Part shown: positions 10,626-19,069 of the stretch, piece by piece | Position numbering within the stretch: position 1 is the first letter of the stretch | How the letters are laid out: each line of letters starts with the position of its first letter | Source of the DNA: Ichthyophis bannanicus | Taxonomy: Eukaryota; Chordata; Amphibia; Gymnophiona; Ichthyophiidae | DNA: 64,000 nucleotides | Assembly (NCBI GenBank): GCA_033557465.1 | Contig: CM066037.1 | Coordinates: forward strand, 200,197,156-200,261,155 | Direction of reading: 5' to 3' | Program-made: the position numbers and the translations under genes | The notes under the pieces: generated by a model | Told to the model about the DNA's origin: nothing | The model's database searches: none | Seen by the model: the letters and a program-made list of their open reading frames with translations, nothing else

Positions 10626-12115
10626 AATGTTTCAGACCGCTGGAAGGTTTTGTAACACAATAATGTCAGTACACGTCCGCTTCGAGAATGTGTTAGTTTC
10701 TAGAGAAGAAGCAGGGGGGAGGGGGGTGGTGGGGGTTTGCTTTGGTGTATGTATCACATTACATGTATGTATTTGTCTCTTAGTTGTATGTCTTCCTTTC
10801 CTTTGTTGTTGCAAAACGAAAATAAAGAATTTAAAAAAAAAAAAATCTGTGATTTTGTCATTTAACGTTTCAGAGATAATGGTGGGAGATATACAGCAGA
10901 AATTTGCCTTCCAGTGGGAATAGGAAGCACTAGATTATTTGGGAGTCTGCATACCAAGGATTAGTAGTAAATTGTATGATCTACATTTTCCCCCTTATTA
11001 AAAAAAATAAAAGAAGATTTGAGGGGACGGTCATATGTGGCGAGATCCCTCTTGTATTTATTCATGATCTTTCCCTGCCTAATCCTGGAGTTTCTTCTGT
11101 GATCTGCATAGAACAATTGCACAATATATTTGAGTGGGAGGAAGGGCTAGAGTGTCACTTCAGACTCTGCTGCTCCCTAAAGGGCAAGGGGGTTTAGCAC
11201 TACTACATTTTAAATTATACTATTGGGTGGCCCAAATTAGAGCAGTTTACTATTGGTGGGTGTATGATCCGATGCAACACTGGATAGAGTTGGAATCAGT
11301 ACAGATGGGAGTTTCGGAAATGAAGCGAATTCCCTTTGGCTTGGAGGATGGGTGGACTATGTTGGTTGGAAGACAACCTATGGTTCAAGCCACTCTCACA
11401 GTAGCTGGGATTTAAGCCACAAGAATCGAGATTGGCATTCCTTATGGATGGATTGCTCTTTGTACCGGAGAGGATGGATCCAGCCCATTTTAGATGGCTC
11501 CAAGCTAACAAGATGGAGCGAGTAGTAGACTTTATACAGAAAGATAGATTTCTTGGGAGGGAGGAGATAATGCAGAAATGTAGGGAGAACCCTCCAACAG
11601 TGTTCGCTATTCTACAATTAGAACACTTTTTGATGACCAACAGGGATAGATATCTCCAAACTGCTCACCCATTGGAAGCTACTTTCCAATGTCCCAAAAA
11701 AGGAATAGGTCTCCTAGCATAGTTTTATAGGGTGTTGCAGACCAAAGAAAAAGAACAGCAGAGATATCAAATAAGATGGGAAAAGGAGTTGGTAAGAGAG
11801 TGGACAGAAGAAATCTGTGAGAGTATATGGGAAAACACACCCAAAATGTCAATCAATCAGGCACACTTAGATTCCCAATACAAACTATTATTTAGAATGT
11901 ACATAACCCCTTCAAGAATATACGAGATGGACCCGATATGCTCAGAAGTATGCTGGTGAGGATGCGCTATCCAAACTACACTACTGCATGTGATGTGGGA
12001 ATGCCCCAAAATTAGACCATTATGCGTGGAAGTGTCACAGATATGGAAAAGGATAACAGGGTGGGAGCGAGAGGGAGTCCAGGCCCTGATGTTATTGGGA
12101 CTTGCAGAAGGTCAT

Positions 12116-12272
12116 AAGAACATATGCCATACTGGGTCAGACGAAGGTCCATCAAGCCCAGTATCCTGTTTCCAATAGTGGCCAATCTAGGTCATAAGTA
12201 CCTAGCAGTTTCCCCAAAAGACACAGGTTTCACACTGCTTGTATTGAGTCAAGCAGTGATATCCTGGGTCCC
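12116..12272 (-). repeat. CR1 3' UTR tail
   Basis: Near-identical to 28045-28215: 'CATACTGGGTCAGAC...AAGGTCCATC', 'CAGTATCCTGTTTCCAA', 'GTGGCCAATCTAGGTCAT'. In the second copy this tail adjoins the C-terminus of a CR1 ORF2, which identifies it. Only the 3' end is present here, and it terminates LINE A. Confidence 0.85.
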
Positions 12273-12340
12273 TTTTATTTATTTATTTAATTTATTTATT
12301 TAACCAGTTTTGTATACCACCTTATCCTTCAATCAAAGTG
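12273..12340 (-). repeat. SINE 3' tail fragment
   Basis: An ATTTATTTATTT run followed by 'TATACCACCTTATCCTTCAA'. This is the reverse complement of the last 70 bases of the tRNA-derived SINE at 60591-60867 ('TTGAAGGATAAGGTGGTATA'). Only the tail remains. Confidence 0.8.
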
Positions 12341-13040
12341 GTTGCAACGTTGTCCTAGCCGGTCTCCCCCAAACCCAATTGCGTAGATTGCAACTCGTCC
12401 ATCATACCGCCGCACGCCTTCTTACTCATGCTTCCCGCTTCGACCACATCACCCCCATCCTGATTCACCTCCATTGGCTTCCCCTTGTTTACCGCATACA
12501 GTTCAAAATTCTTATCTATGTACACAAGACCATCCACACTGGTGTTCCCCTCTACCTCGCCAGTCTAATACATCTCCACTCATCTCACCGTTCCCTCAGA
12601 TCAGTTCACTTGAACCGCATGTCTCTTCCCTCCCCCTCACAGGCTCATCTCGAGTCCACTCGTTCCTCAGCGTTTTTCTCTTCTTAGGTCCGAAACTCTG
12701 GAATTCGCTTCCCGTCGCCCTCCGCTTAGAACCATCTTATAAAACTTTCAAGGCTAGGCTAAAGACCCACCTTTTTTGCACCGCTTTCAATCTCCCCCCC
12801 CCCTTCTGCTCCCTTCTCCCCCCCCCCCCCACCTCGGTGATCCTGCTTGTGCCTGTCTTTTGTCTTGTCCTCTGATGTCCTTCTCTATTGCCTTCCTCTT
12901 TCTCTCTATTCTATCCTGTCAATGATTTTAGCGTTCCTTTTCTGTTTCAGCAGCCTTATATTTTATATTTTATTGTACACCGCTCTGATGCCATTGGTAA
13001 AGAGCGGTATATTAAATATGCGAATAAAGATAAAGACAAG
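12341..13040 (+). pseudogene. L2-clade LINE, 3' end with RT C-terminus
   Basis: A + strand fragment. The frame at 12341-12687 has 'VVLAGLPQTQLRRLQLVHH', 'HITPILIHLHWLPLVYRIQFK' and 'TGVPLYLASLI', the L2 C-terminal domain. A frameshift follows, then 'LFLGPKLWNSLPVALR' in another frame (12474-12875). Two poly-C tracts (12797-12804, 12821-12830) precede the 3' UTR, which ends with 'TGTACACCGCTCTGATGCC...AGAGCGGTATATTAAATA' and an (AATAAAGAT)-like tail. No catalytic RT motifs remain. Confidence 0.8.
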
Positions 13041-13079
13041 ACAACAAAGGACTTATATGTTGAGGGCATGGGAAGATCA

Positions 13080-13366
13080 AATACAATACATTACAATATA
13101 AATACAGTACAAACAGTAAATTATAATATTATTTTGTAGTGAAACTGGATATACAAGTTGATCAATTGAAGTTATTTGACCAAATGATTCTATGAATAAA
13201 TAAATCTTTAAAGATATACGAAAGTCTTTGGCTTCCTGAGCTCTTAATTCTTCAGGAATAGAATTCCATACCTCTGGTGCCATGAAGGGAAATGCTCTTT
13301 TAGAGGTCATCTGTTTTGATCTATTGAAGTTTAAAGGTGTACTAAGCTTATTGGAGTTATGAGATT
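13080..13366 (-). pseudogene. L2 RT C-terminal end (part 2 of L2 split by DIRS-A)
   Basis: A - strand frame with 'RAFPFMAPEVWNSIPEELR', the final L2 ORF2 block, and its 3' tail toward 13080. Its upstream part lies at 19070-21171 on the far side of DIRS-A. There the frame ends '...SKDKSLRPR', the block that normally precedes this one, so the two pieces belong to one L2 copy. Confidence 0.82.
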
Positions 13367-13375
13367 CCATATCGT

Positions 13376-13492
13376 CTCTCCGGGCCAGTCCAGGCAAGTG
13401 AGGGTTGTCAACCTTCTCTAGCAGCTGAGGACTGAAAAACTGAAGTTTTGCTGGAATAGTATCTGGCTCCCTCTGCTGGCCAAACCTCAGTC
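13376..13492. repeat. DIRS-A left inverted terminal repeat
   Basis: 117 bp, an exact reverse complement of 18909-19025 by base-by-base comparison. It starts CTCTCCGGGCCAGTCC. The left end also folds on itself: the 'GCAGCTGAGGACTGAAA' segment near 13420 pairs with 'CTTTCAGTCCTCAGCAGC' near 13492-13510. Confidence 0.95.
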
Positions 13493-14012
13493 TTTCAGTC
13501 CTCAGCAGCTGAAGACAACGTCTCTTGTCTGACTCCCTGTGTTTCCTTCATCTTTGTTGGCCTTAAGTTTTTATTCTTTTTGGTTTGCTTTCTTTGGCTC
13601 TTAGGGGTAAGGGGTTCTAGCAGGGCTCTCCCCTTCGGCCTCGATTTGTTCTGGCTGCAGCATGGGCAGTCTTCAGTGAGCTAGAGGCAGAGCCTGCCTC
13701 GTTCCCAGCTCCGGCCCAGAGGGAAAAGCATTTAACGGTTCTGGGAGCCCCAGATACCATCGTTCAGCCTCCGGAGCCGCAGGCACGCCGCCGCTAGCAG
13801 CGGAGGGTCAGCTGCCTTGCTTGAGAAGCCTCCGTGACCGGCAGATCCCTATTGGGCTCCCTTCAGTCAGGTCAGTCAGTTCGGGGAATTTCTGGCTTGG
13901 TGCGTTTTGAGCGGGGCTTTTCGTTTTCGCCGCGGTCTTGCTCGCGGCGGTTTCGTCGGAGCGGCTTCTTTATTTTGTTTTATTTTGTTTTTAGCCGCGC
14001 GGTTTCGCACAC

Positions 14013-15482
14013 ATGAATCCTCCATCAGAGGTGCAGGATCTCCCCGGCCGTTTGTCCTCGGCCTCAGATTTGGCGGGAACGTCGGCCATGTTGCCGGCAT
14101 CTGTTGCCTTGCCTTCCTCTCATAAAAGCTGCGCTAAGAAAAAATCTAAGGCTAAAAAGGCCGTTAATGTGGAGGAAGCTCCTTCACTATCTTTGCCTCC
14201 TGAGCAGCAGACTTTGAGTAAAGGTGATACTTTAGAAGGTACTTTTTCTGCAGCTTTTATTCTGGCTATGCATAAAGCTTTTTGTTTGAAATGGCATCAA
14301 GCACAGGTTCAGAGTTCGGCCCCTCTCCTCTCCCAGGGTCTGGATGCAGCGCCGCCTTTGTTTGACCCGGGGGAAGGGACCTCTGGCGCGGTCCAGGGCA
14401 CCCTAGGGGCTACCGAAAGCTTCGGTTTGCCGGGCCCAGATCTTCCCGATATGGAGGAGGGGGAGCTTTTGATGGATCCTGCCCTGGAGCAATGGGCTGA
14501 TCTGGAGGAGGGAGAGTTGGGAGGTGCCGATGATCCTAGTCTTTTCCGGGTTTTTTGCAAGGAAGAATTGGGAGCTCTGATTTCCCAAACGCTATCCACT
14601 TTGAATATAGTGCTGCCTCCAGCTCAAGATCAGCCGTTGGAGGATCCGCTGCTCCAGGGTTTTAAAACGGAGCAGAAGTGTTTCCCGGTACACCGGGTTA
14701 TGAAGCAAATGGTGGAATCCGAATGGGAATGCCCAGAGGCAACGCTGCGAGGGGCACGGTCTATCGCCCGTCTATATCCCTTGCCACAGGAGGAGCTGGA
14801 GTTGCTTCGCTTGCCTAAGGTGGACGCCTTGGTATCGGCGGTCACCAAGAAAACCACCATTCCCGTGGAGGGCGGAGCGGCCCTCAAGGATTTACAGGAT
14901 AGGAAGTTAGAAGCTCTGCTTAAGCAGACGTTTGAGACTTGCGCCCTGTCGCTCAGAGTGGCCTTCTGTGGGGCGTATGTGTCTAGGGCTTCCATTAGAT
15001 GGATTCAAGGGGCCCCGACCAAAAGCGACGTGGAGGACGGCGCGAAGCTCGAATCGGCGGCAGCCTATCTCACGGATGCTTTTTATGACCTGGTTAGAAT
15101 TTCCGCGAAATCTATGGCGTCGCTAATTGCTGCTCGGAGATTCCTCTGGCTCCGGCATTGGTCAGCGGACGTTTCATCGAAGACTTGTCTCACGAAAATG
15201 CCCTATAAGGGTACCTTGCTTTTTGGGGCGGCCTTGGATAAGATTGTGAAAGATTTGGGTGATTCCAAAGGAGGTCGCCTCCCAGAGGACAGACCTAAGG
15301 GTCAACGACCGGCCGGGGGACCCAGGTTTGCGGGGCGGGAGACTCCCAAGTTCCGCGGTTCTCGTTTCGCCCCCTATCCGAGAGGACGCTTTCTGGCCCG
15401 GGGTCAGTCCTTTCGAGGGGCTCGGGGGTTTGGCAGAGGGTATTTCCAAACCCAGCAGAACCCTAGTAAAAAGCCACAATGA
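14013..15482 (+). CDS. DIRS-A gag-like protein
   Basis: A 489-codon frame from ATG 14013 to TGA 15480-15482, without internal stops. DIRS first ORFs are gag-like proteins presumed to form the particle. There is a lysine-rich patch near residues 35-50 (KKKSKAKKA), an acidic segment (MEEGELLMDP, LEEGELGG) around 147-170, a conserved helical core (about 230-400), and an Arg/Gly-rich tail (about 430-480, with RGRFLARGQSFRGARGFGRG) suited to nucleic-acid binding. The homologous ORF in DIRS-B has the same order, including the 'LEEGEI' motif. The last codons overlap the pol frame. Confidence 0.85.
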   Translation: MNPPSEVQDLPGRLSSASDLAGTSAMLPASVALPSSHKSCAKKKSKAKKAVNVEEAPSLSLPPEQQTLSKGDTLEGTFSAAFILAMHKAFCLKWHQAQVQSSAPLLSQGLDAAPPLFDPGEGTSGAVQGTLGATESFGLPGPDLPDMEEGELLMDPALEQWADLEEGELGGADDPSLFRVFCKEELGALISQTLSTLNIVLPPAQDQPLEDPLLQGFKTEQKCFPVHRVMKQMVESEWECPEATLRGARSIARLYPLPQEELELLRLPKVDALVSAVTKKTTIPVEGGAALKDLQDRKLEALLKQTFETCALSLRVAFCGAYVSRASIRWIQGAPTKSDVEDGAKLESAAAYLTDAFYDLVRISAKSMASLIAARRFLWLRHWSADVSSKTCLTKMPYKGTLLFGAALDKIVKDLGDSKGGRLPEDRPKGQRPAGGPRFAGRETPKFRGSRFAPYPRGRFLARGQSFRGARGFGRGYFQTQQNPSKKPQ

Positions 15483-17460
15483 AGCGAGGTTGGTCCAGTT
15501 GGAAGTGCCGGTGGGGGGTCGTCTCCAGCGGATCCTTCCTGTCTGGGCCACTATCATGACGGATCTCTGGGTGCTCGAAATTGTACGCGACGGTTATGCC
15601 CTCGAGTTTGCTCAGCCGTTGCAGGACGCTTTCGTGGTGTCTCCTTGTGGTTCTGCGGAAAAGGCAACGGCGGTATTCGACATCCTTCATCGCTTGCTGC
15701 GACTACACGCGGTGGTACCGGTTCCACTCGACCAATTAGGGTCCGGTCGGTACTCAATTTATTTTGTGGTTCCCAAGAAGGAGGGGTCTTTTCGTCCTAT
15801 CTTGGATCTCAAACACGTCAACCGTTGCTTACGCATTCCGCATTTTCGCATGGAGACCCTCAGATCCGTGATTTGCTCCGTGCAACCAACGGAGGTCCTG
15901 ACCTCCATCGACCTGACTGAGGCCTACCTCCATATTCCAGTGCGTCTCGAGCACCAACGGTTCCTGCGATTTGCGGTACCTATGGGTCACTTTCAGTTCC
16001 AAGCGTTACCATTTGGGCTGGCCACGGCGCCGCGGACCTTCACGAAGGTGATGGTGGTGGTTGCGGCAGCTTTGCGTCGAGAGGGTGTGCTGGTGCACCC
16101 TTACCTCGATGATTGGTTGATTCGGGCGCCGTCGGTCGCGGAATCCGAGGTGGCCACAGCTCGGGTGGTATCCCTGCTCGAGCGGTTGGGCTGGGTAATC
16201 AATCAGTCCAAGAGCCATTTACAACCGACTCAGAGGCTTCTGTATCTTGGCGCGCTGTTCGACACAAGCGTCGGTGCGGTGTTCTTGCCCGAGCCCCGGA
16301 TAAAGAAACTAATGGGACAAGTGCGGGCGTTTCTGTGCCTGAAGGTGCCAACGGCTTGGCGTTACTTGCAACTGCTCGGGTCAATGGCGGCGACGCTAGA
16401 TCTGGTCCCCTGGGCTCGGGCGCACATGAGACCGTTGCAGCATGCGTTGCTCTCCCGGTGGTCTCCCCAGCTTCACCCTCTATCTCGCAGATTGCCTCTC
16501 GCCCCGGCTGTGAGCGACAGCCTGTTATGGTGGTTGGATCCCGCTCATCTCGGGGCGGGCATGCCCTTACGGTCCCCGGAGTGGGTTCTGCTCACGACCG
16601 ATGCCAGTCTCGCAGGCTGGGGAGCTCACTGTCAGTCTCACATAGCTCAAGGGCTCTGGACCCGGGAAGAGTCGACCTCTTCTATAAACCTCCTGGAACT
16701 TCGAACGGTGCAGTTAGCGCTCCAGGAGTTTCATTGGCTAGTCCGGGAAAAAGCGGTGAGAGTTTTCTCTGACAACTCCGTGGCGGTTTCTTACATCAAC
16801 AAGCAAGGAGGTACCGGCAGCGCGTCTCTCTTGGACGAGAGTCAACTGTTGATGGGCTGGGCGGAGGCCCACCTGGTAGCGCTCTCAGCGGCTCATGTGG
16901 CGGGCCGCGACAATGTTCAGGCGGATTACCTCAGCAGGCACACCGTAGACCCCGGGGAGTGGGAGTTGAACGCAGCAGTGTTCCACGCCCTCGTTCTCCG
17001 TTGGGGGCAGCCGACGATGGATTTGATGGCCACCTTCGAGAATGCGAAGGCCAGTCGGTTCTTCAGTCGCAGATGGGAGAGGATGTCCGGGGTCTGGACG
17101 CCCTGGCGCAGCCGTGGCCGCCAGTAGAGCTGCTCTATGTGTTCCCTCCGTGGCCTTTGATAGGTCGTGTCCTGCGACGGATAGAGCATCACGAGGGGCG
17201 CGTAGTCCTGGTTGCCCCGGATTGGCCACGACGTCCGTGGTATGCGGATCTGGTCCGTCTGCAGATAGATCGTCCTTGGCGTCTTCCGACGCGGGAGAAT
17301 CTCTTGTCTCAGGGTCCACTCCTCATGCCGGACGTGGAACGCTTCTCGCTTACGGCTTGGCTCTTGAGCGGGAAATGCGCCGTCGGTCATCGACACTCTT
17401 CTTCGGGCTCGGCGTTCTTCCACTTCTCTGGCGTACGCTCGCGTCTGGCGAGTGTTTGAA
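15460..17460 (+). pseudogene. DIRS-A RT/RNase H and methyltransferase-like polyprotein
   Basis: The pol frame overlaps the gag stop and is open (15259-17127). RT motifs: 'YFVVPKKEGSFRPILDLK' (about 15757-15810), 'SIDLTEAYLHIPV', 'ALPFGLATAP', and the catalytic 'YLDD' at 16102-16113. RNase H has 'TTDASLAGWG' (Asp, about 16597), 'LLELRT' (Glu) and 'FSDNSVAV' (Asp), ending 'AGRDNVQADYLSRH'. A frameshift near 17095 moves the rest ('YVFPPWPLIGRV', 'APDWPRRPWYADL') to another frame, open to 17459. That last region is where DIRS elements carry a DNA adenine methyltransferase-like domain. The frameshift makes this copy defective. Confidence 0.88.
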
Positions 17461-18387
17461 CGCTGGTGTGGGGAGCACGGGGTTCGCTGGTGCCGGAGAT
17501 CTTGTCCTTTCTGCAAGGTGGTTTTGACCAGGGCTTGGCTCTCGCTATACTCAAAGTTCAGGTTGCTGCGCTAGCGTGTTTTCGGGGTAAGATTCATGGA
17601 GTGCCTCTCTCTCGTCATCCCGATGTATTGCGGTTCCTGCGAGCGGTCCAGAACTTGCATCCTCCGGTTCGCCCCATCGTGCCCGCTTGGGATCTTAATC
17701 TCTAGTGCTGGAAGCCCTCGCTCGTCCTCCCTTCGAACCAGCCAGGGAGATGTCCTTTAAGGAACTTTCTTGGAAGACTGCCTTCTTAGTGGCCCTCTGT
17801 TCGGCTAGGCGGGTATCGGATCTTCAGGCTCTTTCTTGTCGGGAGCCGTTTTTGCACTTCACTCGCGAGAAGGTGACGTTGCGTCCCGTGCCCTCTTTTC
17901 TTCCAAAGGTGGTTTCCCGTTTCCATGTCAGTCGATTTCCCTACCAACTTTTCCGGATCGCGAGGGCGCGCCTATTGATGCCGTTCTCAAGAAGTTGGAT
18001 TTAGGTAGGGTGCTTAAACGCTATCTTCATCGGACACGACCCTTTCGCAAATCGGTCAGGCTGTTCGTTTTGTTTGGTGGGCCTCGAAAGGGGGAAGCTG
18101 CCTCCAAGGCCTCCATAGCGCGCTGGGTTAAATGTGCAGTGTCGGCGGCGTATCGAGCGAGCGGACAGTCGCCGCCAGAGCTTTTCAGAGCTCATTCCAC
18201 TCGGGCTCAGGCTACCTCCTGGGCTGAGCTGGCTCTCGTTCCACTGGTGGATATCTGTAGGGCGGCAACGTGGTCATCGTTGCACACTTTGTCGAAGCAT
18301 TATCGGCTGGACGTGCAGGCCGCGGGATACGCCAAAGTGGGAGCATCTGCGGTCATTGCGGGTCTCGCCGGTCCCTCCCAGGGTTAG
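17461..18387 (+). pseudogene. DIRS-A tyrosine recombinase
   Basis: A tyrosine recombinase that would insert the circular cDNA. The N-terminal core-binding part is open at 17466-17705 ('ILSFLQGGFDQGLALAILKVQVAAL'). The catalytic part begins at 17705 with the first Arg in 'CSARRVSDLQAL' (about 17800). A frameshift near 17930 moves on to the frame holding the 'AHSTRAQATSW' H-x-x-R block (about 18190) and the nucleophile context 'SKHYRLD' (about 18295). All four catalytic positions can be seen, but in separate frames. The stop at 17703 and the frameshift disable it. DIRS-B keeps the catalytic half open. Confidence 0.85.
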
Positions 18388-18404
18388 TTACTGCTTTGGT
18401 ACTT

Positions 18405-18505
18405 CCCTCACTTGCCTGGACTGGCCCGGAGAGACGATATGGAAGAAGAAATTAGGCCTTACCTGCTAATTGTCTTTCCTTGAGTTCTCTCCGGGCCAGT
18501 CCAGG
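18405..18505. repeat. DIRS-A internal complementary region (circle junction)
   Basis: 18405-18442 is the reverse complement of the left end (13367 inward). 18443-18505 is the reverse complement of the right end (to 19069). So this block holds both termini joined head to tail. In the accepted DIRS model it templates completion of the circular DNA. Its junction (about 18442/18443) fixes the element boundaries. Confidence 0.93.
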
Positions 18506-18908
18506 TCCCACCCGGTGTTCGGCGAGTCTCCTTCGGGCTCCACGGCATGGTCAAGCAGCGCGGAAGTTTTTCGAAGGGTCCATGTTGGGCTTCTGCGTCT
18601 TATCATGGCTTGGTATGGTTTGTGGGGCTCCCGCGTTTTTTGTTTTGGGGGACTCTTCCATGCGGACCTTCACTTTGGTGGTCGCTAGCTGCGTCCTCCG
18701 TGACCGCTGGTCTGCAAGAGCAAACTGGAAGAAAGTCAAATGTGAAATTTAAAAAAAAAAAAAAAGAAAACCAAACACTGAACCTTATCGGTCACGGGAA
18801 GAGCCCTTGCTTGGCATGGTCTAGAGTGGGCTGTGTGGGGGCTTGTGGTGTTACGCGTTTTTCGGTTTGTTCGCCTTGGGTTATCTTGCTACTGCTTGGT
18901 GAGTTTTC
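18506..18908. other. DIRS-A 3' untranslated region
   Basis: Non-coding sequence between the internal complementary region and the right terminal repeat, with a poly-A run at 18751-18765. Open frames here are short and in the expected non-coding part. Confidence 0.6.
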
Positions 18909-19025
18909 GACTGAGGTTTGGCCAGCAGAGGGAGCCAGATACTATTCCAGCAAAACTTCAGTTTTTCAGTCCTCAGCTGCTAGAGAAGGTTGACAACCCT
19001 CACTTGCCTGGACTGGCCCGGAGAG
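18909..19025. repeat. DIRS-A right inverted terminal repeat
   Basis: The exact 117-bp reverse complement of 13376-13492. 44 further bases (19026-19069) follow before the L2 host resumes, and they reappear inverted in the internal region. Confidence 0.95.
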
Positions 19026-19069
19026 AACTCAAGGAAAGACAATTAGCAGGTAAGGCCTAATTTCTTCTT

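Larger units (their letters stand above)
7875..10839 (+). mobile_element. L1/Tx1-like LINE B, nested in LINE A
   Basis: It starts GGGGGCGGAGCC, carries ORF1 (8006-8854) and a shortened ORF2 (9266 to about 10625), and ends with AATAAAGAATTT plus poly(A). The total is about 3 kb, much shorter than a full two-ORF element, because most of the RT region is missing. The 5' end is intact, so this is an internal deletion rather than ordinary 5' truncation. The 18-bp duplication shows target-primed insertion. Confidence 0.88.
4003..12115 (+). mobile_element. L1/Tx1-like LINE A (outer), split by LINE B
   Basis: A two-ORF non-LTR retrotransposon. It starts at a GGGGG-initiated 5' end (about 4003), followed by ORF1 (4139-5040) and ORF2 (5689-7862 continuing at 10858-12115). 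LINE B sits between the two ORF2 parts with an 18-bp target duplication. Removing B joins 'SGFKTNIKK' to 'SVILSFN' in frame. The 3' end is lost where a CR1 tail begins at 12116. Many stops and frameshifts show it is old. Confidence 0.85.
5689..12115 (+). pseudogene. LINE A ORF2 (endonuclease-RT), interrupted
   Basis: ORF2 encodes an APE-type endonuclease and a reverse transcriptase for target-primed reverse transcription. The endonuclease starts near 5700 ('ITSVNVRGLQ') and has 'LLQETHLT', 'GGDFNMV' and 'WSDHAPI'. The RT region shows 'AIGELSTGKAAGPDGFPSEFY' (7030-7095), 'TLDVEKAF' (7440-7465) and 'LYADNAFLF' (about 7745), where the second Asp of the YADD-type motif is Asn. LINE B then interrupts it. 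The C-terminal part resumes at 10858 and is open at 11134-11415, 11432-11722 and 11732-11959, with a degenerate CCHC-like region near 11990-12030. Stops at 6491, 7207 and elsewhere, plus the D-to-N change, make it inactive. Confidence 0.85.
13367..19069 (+). mobile_element. DIRS-type tyrosine-recombinase retrotransposon A
   Basis: A 5.7-kb DIRS element with gag, RT/RNase H, methyltransferase-like and tyrosine recombinase regions. DIRS elements integrate by a recombinase from a circular DNA intermediate and make no target duplication. The termini are outer single-copy ends (13367-13375 and 19026-19069), inverted terminal repeats, and an internal complementary region at 18405-18505. The boundaries come from the internal region, which joins the two outer ends. 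It lies inside an L2 ORF2. Frameshifts in pol and recombinase suggest this copy is inactive. Confidence 0.93.

Noticed and set aside
16926..17516. 196-codon - strand open frame in DIRS-A
   Set aside because: It is antisense to the RNase H and methyltransferase-like region, in GC-rich codons that leave reverse frames open.
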